A DNA stretch of 64,000 nucleotides from Paracoccaceae bacterium. Its GTDB lineage: Bacteria > Pseudomonadota > Alphaproteobacteria > Rhodobacterales > Rhodobacteraceae. Shown piece by piece: positions 34,824 to 44,295 of the stretch; the first letter of the stretch is position 1, and every line of letters begins with the position of its first letter. The stretch spans positions 58,648-122,647 of the forward strand of contig PAPN01000006.1 of the NCBI GenBank assembly GCA_002708925.1, written 5' to 3'. Position numbers and translations under genes: made by a program. The notes beneath the pieces are model-generated. The model made no database searches and was not told the DNA's origin. It worked only from the letters and a program-made list of their open reading frames with translations.

Positions 34824-34849
34824 GACCGGCCAGAGCAATCCGGCCGGTC
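34824..34849 (+). terminator. Hairpin terminator after the beta-propeller gene
   Basis: GACCGGCC and GGCCGGTC form a perfect 8-bp stem around a 10-base loop, 15 bases after the stop codon, followed by a weak T-containing tail. It would separate this transcript from the opposing exporter operon. Confidence 0.6.
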
Positions 34850-35015
34850 TTGGGTATTGAGGGGTATTTTCAGTTCTTGGGGCACCAAGGAGTGCGGGCA
34901 ATCATCCGGTTGCGCCGCGCCCCTTCACCACGAACATTCGGGCAGACAAGCCACCGCTGGCAGATTCTGATGAGCGGAATTTCCAATCCTGTGCGCCCGC
35001 GCCTGCGGCCATTCA

Positions 35016-36224
35016 TCATTGATGACGCAATGCTTCAATCGGATCCAGATGCGCGGCACGACGCGCTGGAAAATACCCGAAAACCACGCCAACCGCCGCT
35101 GAAAACAGGAATGCAATGGCCACGATAAACGGATCGGGGCTGAACGGGATGACCATGATGTTGGACGCTACGGCTGCAAGCCCCAGCCCCAACAGGATGC
35201 CAATGACTCCACCGATCATCGACAGCACGACCGCCTCAACCAGAAACTGGAGCAGCACCTGATGCGCCGTGGCCCCAACCGCCAGTCGGATGCCAATTTC
35301 GCGGGTGCGCTCGGTGACCGAGACAAGCATGATGTTCATGATCCCGATCCCACCAACCAACAGGCTGACAGCCGCCACAGCCGATAGCAAACCAGTCAAA
35401 ACGTCGGTAATCCCGGTCAGCATAGACGCCAGCTGTTTCATGTCGCGGACATTAAAATCGTCTTCTTCGCCGTCACTGATCCTGCGCCGCTCGCGCATCA
35501 GCACCTCGACATCGACCACGGCGCGCTCGGTGGACACGCCATCGACCACCGCCAGATAGATCATCGAAACATCTGACGTCCCAAGAACCCGGCGCTGCAA
35601 GGCCTTGATCGGCATCAAAACGATATCATCCTGATCCGAACCGAAGCTCGACGCGCCCTTTGCCTCCAGCAAACCGATGACTTCACACGAGACACTCTTC
35701 AAGCGCAATGTCTCACCGACCGGATCGAAATTTCCCATCAGTTCTTGGCGAACGGTTTCACCGATGATGCAGACCGCCTTGCCCGAGTTTTCCTCAGACG
35801 GCAAAAAACTGCGCCCGCGCACCACCGGCCAATCCACCACGTCCAGATAGCGCGCATCGGTGCCGGCCACGGATGTACGCATGTCCTCGGTGCCATAGAC
35901 CGCGTTCAGCGTGGTCTGTGTATAGGGCGCGGCGGTGCGAATGCTGGACAGTTGATCCACCAGCGCCTCGACATCCTTCAGTTCAAGCGATGCCGCGACG
36001 GAACTGTTCCCCGGCCCCATCCGCCCTGCCCCTGGCAACACCATCAATACATTGGTGCCCAGCTTTTCAACATCCGCCGTGACCTGATCGGAACTGCCCT
36101 GGCCTACAGTGACCATAGCGATGACCGCCGCCACACCGATCACGATGCCAAGCACGGTCAGGATCGAGCGCATCGCATTGCGAAAGATGGCCTGGATCGC
36201 CAGGTGAACGGTTTCCCGTATCAT
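35016..36224 (-). CDS. MacB-type ABC transporter permease
   Basis: The 402-residue protein has the MacB/FtsX layout: an N-terminal helix (IFRNAMRSILTVLGIVIGVAAVIAM), a large periplasmic domain (about 45-275), then three helices with the conserved VGGIGIMNIMLVSVTERTREIGIRLAVGA motif and a C-terminal PARRAAHLDPIEALRHQ. It uses the mechanotransmission mechanism known for this family. The ATPase is a separate gene whose stop overlaps its start by four bases. It is likely to export a small hydrophobic compound or peptide across the outer membrane with a TolC-type channel that is not in the window. Confidence 0.93.
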   Translation of the reverse strand: MIRETVHLAIQAIFRNAMRSILTVLGIVIGVAAVIAMVTVGQGSSDQVTADVEKLGTNVLMVLPGAGRMGPGNSSVAASLELKDVEALVDQLSSIRTAAPYTQTTLNAVYGTEDMRTSVAGTDARYLDVVDWPVVRGRSFLPSEENSGKAVCIIGETVRQELMGNFDPVGETLRLKSVSCEVIGLLEAKGASSFGSDQDDIVLMPIKALQRRVLGTSDVSMIYLAVVDGVSTERAVVDVEVLMRERRRISDGEEDDFNVRDMKQLASMLTGITDVLTGLLSAVAAVSLLVGGIGIMNIMLVSVTERTREIGIRLAVGATAHQVLLQFLVEAVVLSMIGGVIGILLGLGLAAVASNIMVIPFSPDPFIVAIAFLFSAAVGVVFGYFPARRAAHLDPIEALRHQ

Positions 36225-36979
36225 GCGCCCTGCCTTTCGTGGTTGAAGACTTCTTCGGGGGTGCCGGTGCGTTCTATACGCCCGTCCACCATCCAGATCA
36301 CCCGGTGGGCATAGGCCGCCATGTCTTCTTCATGCGTGACCATGACGATGGTTATCCCTTCGCGCTGGTTAAAATCGCTTAGCAGCTCCATGATTTCGAG
36401 TGACCGTTTGGTATCGAGATTGCCAGTAGGTTCATCCGCCAGGATGACCTGCGGGCTGCCGATCAGGGCACGGGCAATGGCGACCCGCTGTTGCTGCCCC
36501 CCCGAAAGCTGAGAGGGATCATGGTGTTCGCGCCCCTTGAGCCCGACCTTCGCCAGAGCCTGCATCGCCTGTGCGCGCCGTTCACCGGCCGGCACGCCCT
36601 TGTAGATCAGCGGCAGTTCAACATTGTCTATCGCCGAGGTGCGCGCCAGCAGGTTGAACCCCTGAAACACGAAACCAAGATAGTTGCGACGCAACAAAGC
36701 GCGCTGATCCCGCGTCAGATCGCCCACCTGCACCCCGTTGAACAGGTAACTGCCACTGGTGGGGCTATCGAGACAGCCGATGATGTTCATCGCGGTCGAT
36801 TTTCCAGATCCCGACGGGCCCATGATCGCGACGAACTCGCCCGGTGCGATGGTCAGATCGACGCCATCCATGGCGCGCACTTCAGCTTCGCCACTGCCGT
36901 AAACCTTGGAAATGTCCCGCAACGCGATCACGGGAGTGTCGCGGCCCACGTTGCTGCCCGTGCCCGTATCACTGCTCAC
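36221..36979 (-). CDS. MacB/LolD-type ABC transporter ATPase
   Basis: The 252-residue ATPase starts at a GTG one base after the adaptor gene stop. It has the Walker [10 protein letters not shown], signature [15 protein letters not shown], Walker [13 protein letters not shown] and the H-loop MVTHEE. It energises the adjacent permease; in classical MacB the two domains are fused, here they are split. Confidence 0.95.
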   Translation of the reverse strand: MSSDTGTGSNVGRDTPVIALRDISKVYGSGEAEVRAMDGVDLTIAPGEFVAIMGPSGSGKSTAMNIIGCLDSPTSGSYLFNGVQVGDLTRDQRALLRRNYLGFVFQGFNLLARTSAIDNVELPLIYKGVPAGERRAQAMQALAKVGLKGREHHDPSQLSGGQQQRVAIARALIGSPQVILADEPTGNLDTKRSLEIMELLSDFNQREGITIVMVTHEEDMAAYAHRVIWMVDGRIERTGTPEEVFNHERQGA

Positions 36980-36980
36980 G

Positions 36981-38234
36981 TTACTGGCCCTCGATCATGT
37001 CGGTGATCACTTGATCCCCGGCCTGCACCTCACCGGCAAGAATGATCGTGTGCAGACCATCCGAATCTCCTTTTTCAATCGTGATCTCAACGATGTCCTT
37101 GCCGCGCAACACCCACAGCGTATGATCGGACACGGCCCTAGCGGCGCCAGGCCTCGAAGGCATGATCAGCCCCAGCAGACCACCGCCGCCCTCATCGTCC
37201 GCGATCTCGGCCTCGATGACCTGGGGCGGAGCAAAGCGCAGCGCAGCATTGGGCACCAGCAGCACGTCTTCGTAATGTGCGGCAATAATATCGGCGGTGG
37301 CCGTCATGCCGGGGCGCAGCAAAAGCGCCTCATTGTCTACGGACAAAATTGCCTTGTATGTCACAAGCCCATCGGTGCTTTCCGACGCATAGCGCACCAT
37401 GGATATTTCCGCCGGGAAAACCGCATCGTCATAGGCATCGACGGTGAAGCTTGCGGAATCCCCTTTGGCAATCCGACCGATGTCGGCCTCGGCAACATCG
37501 ACCTGCAATTCCATCTGCGCCAAGTCCTCGGCAATTGTGAACAGCTCGGGCGCAGACAGGCTGGCAACGACGATCTGTCCGACATCGACAGCGCGATCCA
37601 ACACGATTCCGTTGATCGGCGACACGATGGTGGCCTTGTCCAGAATGGCCTGCTGCGCATCAAGCTGGGCCTGCGTCAGATCCACATTGGCCTGCGCACT
37701 GGCAACGCCGGCACGAGCCCGGTTCAACGCGGCCTGCGACGTGATCAGATTAACATGCGAGGTGACGCCGCGTTCATCCAGTTGCTTCACAACCTCAAAA
37801 TCCGCTTGCGCTTCCAGAAGGCTGGCCTGCGCGCTGGCCAGTTGCGCCTCGGCCACCGCTTGGCTGGCAATCTGGACGGCCAGTTGCGCGTTCAGCTGCA
37901 CCGTGTCCAGCTTGGCCAGAACCTGGCCAGAGGTGACCCGATCGTTGAAATCCACCAGTACCTCGGCGATGGTCCCAGTTTGCTCGGATGACACTTCGAC
38001 ATTATTGGTGGGCTCTATCGTTCCGGTTGCGGTGACCGTCACCGTCAGATTCCCACGGCTGGCGGCCTCGGTCACATAGACCACCCCCGAGCGTTCTTCG
38101 GTCTGTTGCATCCACCAGACCCCAAGCGCCCCGAGAAGGACAGCAGCCCCCACCCATCCCAGCCAGGCTGGGAAGCTCCGACTGGCCTTTCCCAGACCAA
38201 GGGACATTTCAATTTCGCGCTGTGTTTCGTTCAT
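36981..38234 (-). CDS. macA: MacA-like periplasmic adaptor (HlyD family)
   Basis: The 417-residue membrane fusion protein has one N-terminal transmembrane helix (about 22-42), a biotinyl-lipoyl region (VEVSSEQTGTIAEVLVDFNDRVTSGQVLAKLD and the return half SPINGIVLDRAVDVGQIV), a coiled-coil hairpin between them (about 115-200) rich in Ala, Gln and Leu, and beta-barrel domains. It would connect the permease to an outer-membrane channel. It is first in the operon macA-ATPase-permease. Confidence 0.93.
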   Translation of the reverse strand: MNETQREIEMSLGLGKASRSFPAWLGWVGAAVLLGALGVWWMQQTEERSGVVYVTEAASRGNLTVTVTATGTIEPTNNVEVSSEQTGTIAEVLVDFNDRVTSGQVLAKLDTVQLNAQLAVQIASQAVAEAQLASAQASLLEAQADFEVVKQLDERGVTSHVNLITSQAALNRARAGVASAQANVDLTQAQLDAQQAILDKATIVSPINGIVLDRAVDVGQIVVASLSAPELFTIAEDLAQMELQVDVAEADIGRIAKGDSASFTVDAYDDAVFPAEISMVRYASESTDGLVTYKAILSVDNEALLLRPGMTATADIIAAHYEDVLLVPNAALRFAPPQVIEAEIADDEGGGGLLGLIMPSRPGAARAVSDHTLWVLRGKDIVEITIEKGDSDGLHTIILAGEVQAGDQVITDMIEGQ

Positions 38235-38267
38235 GGCTCGATTTCCGTCGATTTGAACAGTTTCCCC

Positions 38268-38289
38268 CTGTTACGACACTCGGTAACAG
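38268..38289. promoter_or_regulatory. Candidate operator upstream of the exporter operon
   Basis: CTGTTAC, an 8-base spacer and GTAACAG make a perfect 7-bp inverted repeat, 34-55 bases before the adaptor start codon. The size suits a dimeric repressor such as a TetR-type protein. No regulator gene is adjacent. Confidence 0.5.
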
Positions 38290-38794
38290 AGTTGCATGAC
38301 CTGGATCATACAACGCCCCGGTTTCGGAATTCCGTCGCTGTTTGGCTGTCCGGAGACATGAACACGCCATCATACCGGATGGTAGAGAACACAAAACTAC
38401 AGGGCGCAGCGCATGGCAGCACGAACGGGCCATCAGATTTCAAGTAATGGCCAAGATGACCACGCGCCGCATGTTCAAGTGTCAACGAGCGCATTATTCC
38501 CTGCGGCTTCGGTGTCCACATGTGCGCATGACATACCATCAACTGGGAACATCGACACATAGATATGCAATATAAACGATGCTGCTTCTGCGCACTCCTC
38601 GGAAGAGTAACGCCTACCATCTAGCGAGCTGGCTTCGTGGTCGTAAGGCGGGAAATCTCTGCGTGTCCTGAGCAAACAGCACGGACCGACACCACAAACG
38701 ATATCCAAGTGGATCAAGTCGACCGGACGCACGATCAAGCCACGAAATTCAAACCAAAAATATGATCACGCCCGCATGTATGCGCTGATTGATG
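38290..38794. other. Gene-poor relic region, no supportable gene
   Basis: Base composition is visibly less GC-rich than the neighbours and every frame is short and interrupted. One fragment (about 38665-38799, plus strand) would read LSKQHGPTPQTISKWIKSTG followed by KYDHARMYALIDDG, which resembles a helix-turn-helix of a mobile-element or DNA-binding protein, but it has no start codon and stops quickly. It is probably decayed horizontally acquired DNA. Confidence 0.5.
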
Positions 38795-39325
38795 ATGGAT
38801 GAGCTGATCAATGCGCTTAGATCAACTTTGAAGGACAAGTCGCCTGCTCTGCTGGATACGCAAATCTTCTCCAGTCTGGCAGGCTCGGCCCTCAGCGATT
38901 GGTAGGCAACCGCAAAGCCCGAACGGAAGTGCAGATAGACCAGTTTGAACGTCGATTAGATATGGTGGATGCGGCATCTTGGTCTGCCAGGTGTGCGGAC
39001 AGCTTCAAGATATCAGAAGGTCTTCGATCATGTCGCGAGGTCTGGGGCTGCAAAAACACTGGTTGGCGAGCCACCGCGCCGCCTTCTGGCAGATATGCAG
39101 TGGGATCCAGCTAATCCCGTCCCACTCTCAAATCTCTCGCAACTTATAATCAATGGTGTCTGTCGCGCGGGAAATAGTTACTTCCATGGCGAAAAGTTCA
39201 CTGGTGGACAGGCTGGGCAATGGAAGCGCGACGCCAAGCTCATAGAAGAAGCTCCTGCCCTACTGAAAGAGGCTCAAAATTCGCATTCAACCAGCCTGGA
39301 AGCATTGTTACTTCTGTTTAGGTAG
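38795..39325 (+). pseudogene. Frameshifted HEPN-like gene remnant
   Basis: Three short segments in two frames read as one plausible protein. The first is MDELINALRSTLKDKSPALL from ATG 38795 to a stop at 38903. The second is VGNRKARTEVQIDQFERRLD in the next frame (about 38902-39015). The third runs to 39325 and contains PPRRLLADMQWDPANPVPL, then VCRAGNSYFHGEKF and RDAKLIEEAPALLKEAQ. The R-x6-H pattern in the third segment and its surroundings look like HEPN-type proteins with a terminal 'RNNLFHGGK' motif. At least one frameshift separates the last two segments, so it is unlikely to be functional. Confidence 0.42.
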
Positions 39326-39728
39326 CCCAAACTCGTAGCCCGCCAGTCTTCATTTGAACCGTGCCTCAGCCAATTCGAATGTCCGGAATGCGGGCACGCG
39401 TGTGACGGTTGGGCTTGGTGGCCGGTCCCGCGTTGGAAAATCCCCCAAGGTGGAAGCCGCAGGGATCTTGGTGAGACTATGGAGAAAGTGCGCGGGCAGT
39501 TGCTGTGACGGCGTTTCCGGCGGACCGTTTGGCATTTTTCACGGCGCTACCGCCGTCCCAGCATAGCTTAGGCGTTTTCCGTGCGTCGCCATCCTAAAAA
39601 TCCAGCGAAGCATCACGTACGGGGGCGAACCGGATACTCGCGGTTTACCCACAATCATCCGGTTCGCGGTGATTGGGTCAGTTTATGACGTAAAAGCCAA
39701 TTTCGCCTGACGTCTTATAAGGGGGAAG
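39326..39728. other. Non-coding stretch before tRNA-Arg
   Basis: No convincing gene is seen in this 400-base stretch. Short open frames at 39354-39566 exist on both strands but have no family resemblance, ribosome binding site or partner. It contains the inverted repeat at 39625-39667. Confidence 0.5.
39625..39667. repeat. 11-bp inverted repeat near tRNA-Arg
   Basis: GCGAACCGGAT (39625-39635) and ATCCGGTTCGC (39657-39667) are perfect inverted copies with a 21-base spacer. It may be a stem-loop or a trace of a mobile element next to the tRNA gene. Confidence 0.6.
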
Positions 39729-39805
39729 TGGCGGACCGAGGAGGATTCGAACCCCCGACCCCCTGATTCGTAGTCAGGTACTCTATCCAGCTGAGCTATC
39801 GGTCC
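39729..39805 (-). tRNA. tRNA-Arg (anticodon ACG)
   Basis: Read on the minus strand, the acceptor arm GGACCGA pairs with TCGGTCC, the D arm is GCTC...GAGT, the anticodon loop CTACGAA gives ACG for arginine, and the T arm has TTCGAAT between GGGGG and CCTCC. The discriminator is G and CCA is encoded (39729-39731). A large relic region abuts its 3' side, as often happens at integration sites. Confidence 0.97.
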
Positions 39806-39899
39806 GTGGAGGCGGGGTTTAAGCCTTGCTGCGGACATTGGCAAGAGCAAAAATCGCAGATTTCCCGAAGTTTTTTCGCCCCTCGTGTTTGCCCTTATT

Positions 39900-41285
39900 T
39901 TACTGGGTGGCCTCGCCTTTGGGCAGCGCGATTTCAAAGGATGTGCCTTCGGGCCCCGTGTAATCCAGGCGCAAATCACCGCCATGGCCGCGGATCAATT
40001 CCTGCGCGATGGCCAGCCCCAGCCCGGTGCCGCCCTTGCTGGCTCCGCCCTGGAAGGGTTTGAACAGATGTTCCTGGGCCTTAGCGGGCAATCCGGGGCC
40101 GGTATCGGTGACGCGGATCAGCCAGCAGGCATCGTCCTCTTCCGCATGAACCGAGATTTCCCCCCCCGCGCCCCGCTGCGCGAGAGCCTGCCGGGCGTTG
40201 CGCACAAGGTTGAAGATCACGCGATAAAGCTGTTCAGGATCGGCCCGCACCTGCATGGCGCCGGGGACGTCCTCGGCGAAGGAAATGTCATGCTCGCCCA
40301 CGGACAGGCGTTCGCTGTCGATCACGTCACTGACGATATCGGCCAGGAAAATGCGGCTCAGGCGAGGGGCGGGTTCCTCGGCCTTGCCAAAGGCCAGCGT
40401 GGATTCGCACAGATGCACCGCGCGGGTGATCGAGTTCACCAGCTTGGGCGCCAGACGTTTGACACCGGGATCTTCGGACATTTCGATCCGGTCGGTGAAC
40501 AGCTGCGCGCTGGTCAGGATATTGCGCAGATCGTGGCTGATCTTGGCCACCGCGCCGCCCAGCTGGGCCAGGCGCTCCTTTTGCTTCAGCGCGCCGGTCA
40601 GCTGGGTCTGCATCGTGGCCAGGGCCTCCTCGGCCTCGCGCAGCTCACGCAGAGAGGACGTGGGGGTGATGATCCGGCGGGCGTCCTCGGGGTTGGCGGC
40701 ATAGGATTGCATATGCCGCACCACGCCTTTGATCGGCTTCACCAGGAACATGCGGACAGCAAGAAACAGCAGCACCGCCGTAAAGGCCGAGATCACAGCA
40801 GAGAGCACCAAAATCCGCAGCCCGTAATCAATCATCGCCATCCGCAGGGGGGCGGTCTGCATCGTTACCTCGATCAGCAGGCCGGCCTCGCGGACCGGAT
40901 CGCCGATCACGCGGATCACCCGGTCCTCGGTATCGAACAGGCGCATCATCGCGTCGCGGATCAGATCGAAGGCCGGGGCCTCGCGCAGGTCGAACGTGGC
41001 GTGAATCGGCTGCGGCAGGGGCGAGGACAGGATCAGCTGGCGCGCCTCATCGCGGCGCAGCACCACGTTGAACACCTCGGCGTTGCGCAGCAGCTCTTCC
41101 TCCAGATCCATCGAGATCATGTCATCGGCCAGCAACGCCAGGCTGGCGATCTGCGCCCGTTCCAGCCGCGACAGCAGGTAATCCTCGCGAAAGCGCGCGA
41201 TGGACGGGACAAAGATCAGCACTTCGGCCAGCATCACGAAGATGACCGTCAGGATCAGGAATCGGCCCGAAAGCGAGTTCAGCAT
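39900..41285 (-). CDS. Sensor histidine kinase
   Basis: The 461-residue protein has an N-terminal membrane helix (about 8-28), a periplasmic sensor region (about 30-150), a second helix (155-180), a HAMP-like linker, and a kinase core. The phosphorylated His251 lies in KISHDLRNIL, the N box in NLVRNARQAL (about 359-368), and the G boxes in VTDTGPGLP and GGTGLGLAIAQEL. No response regulator gene is adjacent, so the partner is unknown. It follows the flavoprotein gene by 18 bases and is probably in the same operon. Confidence 0.93.
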   Translation of the reverse strand: MLNSLSGRFLILTVIFVMLAEVLIFVPSIARFREDYLLSRLERAQIASLALLADDMISMDLEEELLRNAEVFNVVLRRDEARQLILSSPLPQPIHATFDLREAPAFDLIRDAMMRLFDTEDRVIRVIGDPVREAGLLIEVTMQTAPLRMAMIDYGLRILVLSAVISAFTAVLLFLAVRMFLVKPIKGVVRHMQSYAANPEDARRIITPTSSLRELREAEEALATMQTQLTGALKQKERLAQLGGAVAKISHDLRNILTSAQLFTDRIEMSEDPGVKRLAPKLVNSITRAVHLCESTLAFGKAEEPAPRLSRIFLADIVSDVIDSERLSVGEHDISFAEDVPGAMQVRADPEQLYRVIFNLVRNARQALAQRGAGGEISVHAEEDDACWLIRVTDTGPGLPAKAQEHLFKPFQGGASKGGTGLGLAIAQELIRGHGGDLRLDYTGPEGTSFEIALPKGEATQ

Positions 41286-41303
41286 ATCTGCTCCGTTATC
41301 GGG

Positions 41304-42716
41304 TCATGGCAGCCAGCGTTGGACGAACCGCACCACCCGTTTGACCTTCATGTTATCAAACAGTTTCGGAGAGAAATAGGCACCCGCTGCCCGCTTGTTA
41401 ACCTCGGCAATGGTCGGATAGGGCGCAATCATCGCAGAAATCCCTGCCATCTTGATGCCATTGGCGATGGCCAGCGACCAAGTGGCGATCAATTCGCCCG
41501 CCTGATGTCCCACGATCGAGGCCCCGACGGGCCGCCCCTTGACCACCATCACCTTGATCAGACCCTTTGTCTGGCGAATGGCGATGGCGCGGTCGTTGTG
41601 GTGATATTCGAACCGCGCGACTTCCAGCCTATCGCCGTGTTTTTCACGCGCCTGTGCCTCGGTCAGGCCCACTTGCGCCATCTCGGGATCGGTATAGGTA
41701 GCCCAGGGGATATGCGCGGTTTTCACCTTTGCGGGCAGGCCGAACAGGACCTCTCGGATGATCAGGCCCGCGTGATAGCCCGCAACATGGGTGAACTGCA
41801 GCCCACCGGCGACGTCCCCGATGGCATAGACCTTCTTGTTCGAGGTCCGCAGGCGATCATCGACGGTGATCCCGCTGCGTTCGTAGTCGATACCCGCCGC
41901 TTCCAGGTTCAGCTTGTCGATATTGGGTCTGCGCCCGACGGCCATCAGCAGATGCGAGCCGGTCAACTCCCCCGCCTCAGTATGAACGGTGACGCCCCCC
42001 GCCCCGCTGATCCGCTGCGCCTGCGCGTCCTCGACGATCTGCACACCCTCGGCGCGCAGAGCATCCAGGGCAATCCCGGCCAGTTCAGGGTCATCCTTAC
42101 CCAAGGCCTTGGCCCCTTCGATCACCGTAACCTTGCAGCCCAGCCGAATATGGGCCTGCGCCATCTCCATCCCGATGGGGCCTGCGCCGATGATCAGCAG
42201 GTGGTCAGGCTTTTCGCGCAGATCGAACAGGGTTTCGTTGGTCAGATAGGGCACCTGATCCAGCCCCGGAATCGGCGGCACGAACGGGGACGAGCCCGTA
42301 GCGATGATCACCCGCCGGGCGGTGATGGTATGCTCGCCCGCTTGCACGGTACGCGGGCCGGTAAAGCGGCCAAATTCGCGGATCACCCGCACGCCCAGAC
42401 CTTCGAACCGTTCCTGACTGTCCACCGGGGCGATGGTGTCGATCACCGAGGCTACGTGATCCTTGGCCTTGGCGTAGTCCACCTGCGCCGGCACGGGGCT
42501 GACCCCCATCGCAGCGCCCGCCGTCATCGCATGGGCCGCATGGCCCGCGGCCAGCAAAGCCTTGGAGGGCACACAGCCATAGTTCAGGCAGTCTCCGCCC
42601 ATTTTATGCCCTTCCAGCAGGGTCACATCCGCCCCCATCTGCACCGCGCCCGCCGCCACCGACAACCCGCCCGAGCCCGCACCGATCACCAGCAAATCCG
42701 TCTTTATCTTAGCCAT
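41304..42716 (-). CDS. Mercuric reductase-like FAD/NAD(P)-dependent oxidoreductase
   Basis: The 470-residue protein is a class I pyridine nucleotide-disulfide oxidoreductase. It has the FAD motif LLVIGAGSGGLSVA, the redox pair GGDCLNYGCVPSK, an NAD(P) motif IIGAGPIGMEMA, YAIGDVAGG and a dimerisation domain. It lacks the N-terminal metal-binding domain and the C-terminal Cys pair of true MerA, so reduction of Hg(II) is not supported. The ATG at 42716 overlaps the stop codon of the upstream membrane protein gene by one base, a pairing seen in many proteobacteria. Confidence 0.92.
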   Translation of the reverse strand: MAKIKTDLLVIGAGSGGLSVAAGAVQMGADVTLLEGHKMGGDCLNYGCVPSKALLAAGHAAHAMTAGAAMGVSPVPAQVDYAKAKDHVASVIDTIAPVDSQERFEGLGVRVIREFGRFTGPRTVQAGEHTITARRVIIATGSSPFVPPIPGLDQVPYLTNETLFDLREKPDHLLIIGAGPIGMEMAQAHIRLGCKVTVIEGAKALGKDDPELAGIALDALRAEGVQIVEDAQAQRISGAGGVTVHTEAGELTGSHLLMAVGRRPNIDKLNLEAAGIDYERSGITVDDRLRTSNKKVYAIGDVAGGLQFTHVAGYHAGLIIREVLFGLPAKVKTAHIPWATYTDPEMAQVGLTEAQAREKHGDRLEVARFEYHHNDRAIAIRQTKGLIKVMVVKGRPVGASIVGHQAGELIATWSLAIANGIKMAGISAMIAPYPTIAEVNKRAAGAYFSPKLFDNMKVKRVVRFVQRWLP

Positions 42717-43459
42717 TATGCAGCCTTCCCGCCCCGCAGGGCCTTGATCACGATGGGCAGCGCCGCCAGCGCGCACAGGCCCAGAATGGGCAGCAGGATC
42801 TGCGGCTCGAATATGATGCCCAGGTTCGGGGTCTCTCCACGAGCGAACACCTCGCCCAGCCCCGCGCCCACCGAAGTATAGACGACGCCGCCCGGAATGA
42901 TGCCCAGAAAGGTCGAGATCGCAAAGCGCGGCAAAGGCACCCCCACCAGCGCAGGCACCAGATTGGCCACAAAGAACGGCACCGCCGGCACCAGACGGAT
43001 CAGGAACAGCATGGACCACTGGTTTTCGTCGATCCCATCCTTGATTTTCTTCACCGCGCCCTGACTGCTTTGCATCCGGGCGGCCAGACGTTCGCCCAGC
43101 CCCCAGCGCGCCGCCAGAAAGATCCCCACCGCGCCGATCGTGGCGGCGGTGATGTTGAACAATGCGCCGGGGAAGGTGGCGAACAGGAACCCGCCCGTCA
43201 GCGTGGCCACCGTCGCCCCAGGCAAGGAAAACACCACAATGCCCACGTAAACGAGCATGAACACCAGCACCGTCGCCGCATAGTGCGCATCCCGGAACGC
43301 CAGCAGCGCCTGGCGGTTGTCGCGCAGGGTCTCGAAGCTCAGGTAATCGCGCAGCAGATAGCCCCCCACCAGCGCCACGCCCACAATCACCATCAAAGGC
43401 AGCATCCGCTCCCAGCTTCGAGCTTGTTTTTCCTGTTTGTTTCCCACAATTTTCCCCAT
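42716..43459 (-). CDS. TVP38/TMEM64-family membrane protein
   Basis: The 247-residue protein has about five to six helices and the family (SNARE-associated/DedA-like) signature FSLPGATVATLTGGFLFATFPGALFN, with LLRLVPAVPFFVANLVPALVGVPLPRFAISTFLGIIPG-type sequence in the second half (seen here as LFLIRLVPAVPFF). It may act as a lipid scramblase-like or transport protein; the family's role in bacteria is not settled. It is the first gene of the minus-strand unit with the flavoprotein and kinase. Confidence 0.92.
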   Translation of the reverse strand: MGKIVGNKQEKQARSWERMLPLMVIVGVALVGGYLLRDYLSFETLRDNRQALLAFRDAHYAATVLVFMLVYVGIVVFSLPGATVATLTGGFLFATFPGALFNITAATIGAVGIFLAARWGLGERLAARMQSSQGAVKKIKDGIDENQWSMLFLIRLVPAVPFFVANLVPALVGVPLPRFAISTFLGIIPGGVVYTSVGAGLGEVFARGETPNLGIIFEPQILLPILGLCALAALPIVIKALRGGKAA

Positions 43460-43625
43460 TCTCGGTTGCAGCCAAAATGCGGGCAGGACGCGCCAGATGA
43501 TAGGGGGATCACGCCGGGTTGATCGGCGGTGACTTCTAACGCCGCGTTTTCACGGGTTTTGCGGGGGCTTGAAACATTTGCCCCGAAAAGAGCCATATTT
43601 TTGTTGCAAAACCCCGATCAGGGAT

Positions 43626-43654
43626 TTGACATAGTCCGGGCCTCCCCCTATAGG
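43626..43654 (+). promoter_or_regulatory. Sigma-70 promoter for the rpmH operon
   Basis: TTGACA (43626-43631) is followed after exactly 17 bases by TATAGG (43649-43654). It lies 70 bases upstream of rpmH and would drive rpmH-rnpA-yidD-ttcA. Confidence 0.75.
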
Positions 43655-43723
43655 ACGGGCTTCGGATACCACGGGCCGGGCGAATCCGCTTGTCCAGCCC
43701 CCAGATGATTTGGAGACGGAGCG

Positions 43724-43858
43724 ATGAAACGCACCTACCAGCCCTCGAACCTGGTTCGCAAGCGCCGCCACGGATTCCGCGCCCGCATGGCCACCAAAGC
43801 CGGTCGCAAGATCCTGAACGCACGCCGCGCACGCGGCCGCAAGTCGCTGAGCGCCTAA
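43724..43858 (+). CDS. rpmH: 50S ribosomal protein L34
   Basis: This 44-residue basic protein starts [18 protein letters not shown] and ends [18 protein letters not shown], matching L34 along its whole length. It opens the conserved rpmH-rnpA-yidD-yidC gene order. The start is preceded by GGAGACGGAG. Confidence 0.98.
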
Positions 43859-43878
43859 GCTTAGCCGACCTGACGGAC

Positions 43879-44295
43879 ATGACACCGCCGGAGGCCCCTA
43901 TGGATGGCAGTGCCAGCCCTGGGGATGCGCCCCCGGCGGTTTCCGTTTGTCTTGAGGTTCTGAAAAACCGCTCGGATTTCCTGCGCGCGTCCAAGGCGCG
44001 GCGGCAGGGCACCCGCGGCATGATGGTTCAGGCGCGCAAACGGCGCGCTGACGAGCCCGCGCAGGGAATCCGCGTGGGCTTTACCTGTTCCAAGAAGGTC
44101 GGCAATGCCGTGGCCCGCAACCGCGCCAAACGCAGATTGCGCGAGGTCGCCCGGATGCTGCTGCCCACCCACGGCCGCGCCGGATGGGACTATGTGCTGA
44201 TCGGACGCGCGGGAATGACCGCCCAGCGCCCCTTTGAGGATCTGCAAGCCGACCTTATCTATGCGCTGAAGAAGCTGCATCAGGATCGCGCATGA
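43879..44295 (+). CDS. rnpA: Ribonuclease P protein component
   Basis: RnpA helps the RNase P ribozyme remove 5' leaders of tRNA precursors. The 138-residue protein contains the family features [22 protein letters not shown] and the RNR-like motif [19 protein letters not shown]. The ATG at 43879 (20 bases after rpmH) is one option and ATG 43900 another; the conserved part begins later. Its stop overlaps yidD by four bases. Confidence 0.95.
   Translation: MTPPEAPMDGSASPGDAPPAVSVCLEVLKNRSDFLRASKARRQGTRGMMVQARKRRADEPAQGIRVGFTCSKKVGNAVARNRAKRRLREVARMLLPTHGRAGWDYVLIGRAGMTAQRPFEDLQADLIYALKKLHQDRA

Noticed and set aside
39354-39566. Small open frames of 60-70 codons on both strands
   Set aside because: No ribosome binding site, family similarity or conserved neighbour supports either one.
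41304-42716. Calling the flavoprotein a true mercuric reductase (merA)
   Set aside because: The N-terminal metal-binding domain and the C-terminal vicinal Cys pair of MerA are not present, and no other mer gene is nearby.
39885-42881. A 998-codon open frame on the plus strand
   Set aside because: It is antisense to the histidine kinase and flavoprotein genes, which have complete domain motifs; its translation is low-complexity, rich in His, Gln and Arg, with no family resemblance. High GC produces such shadows.
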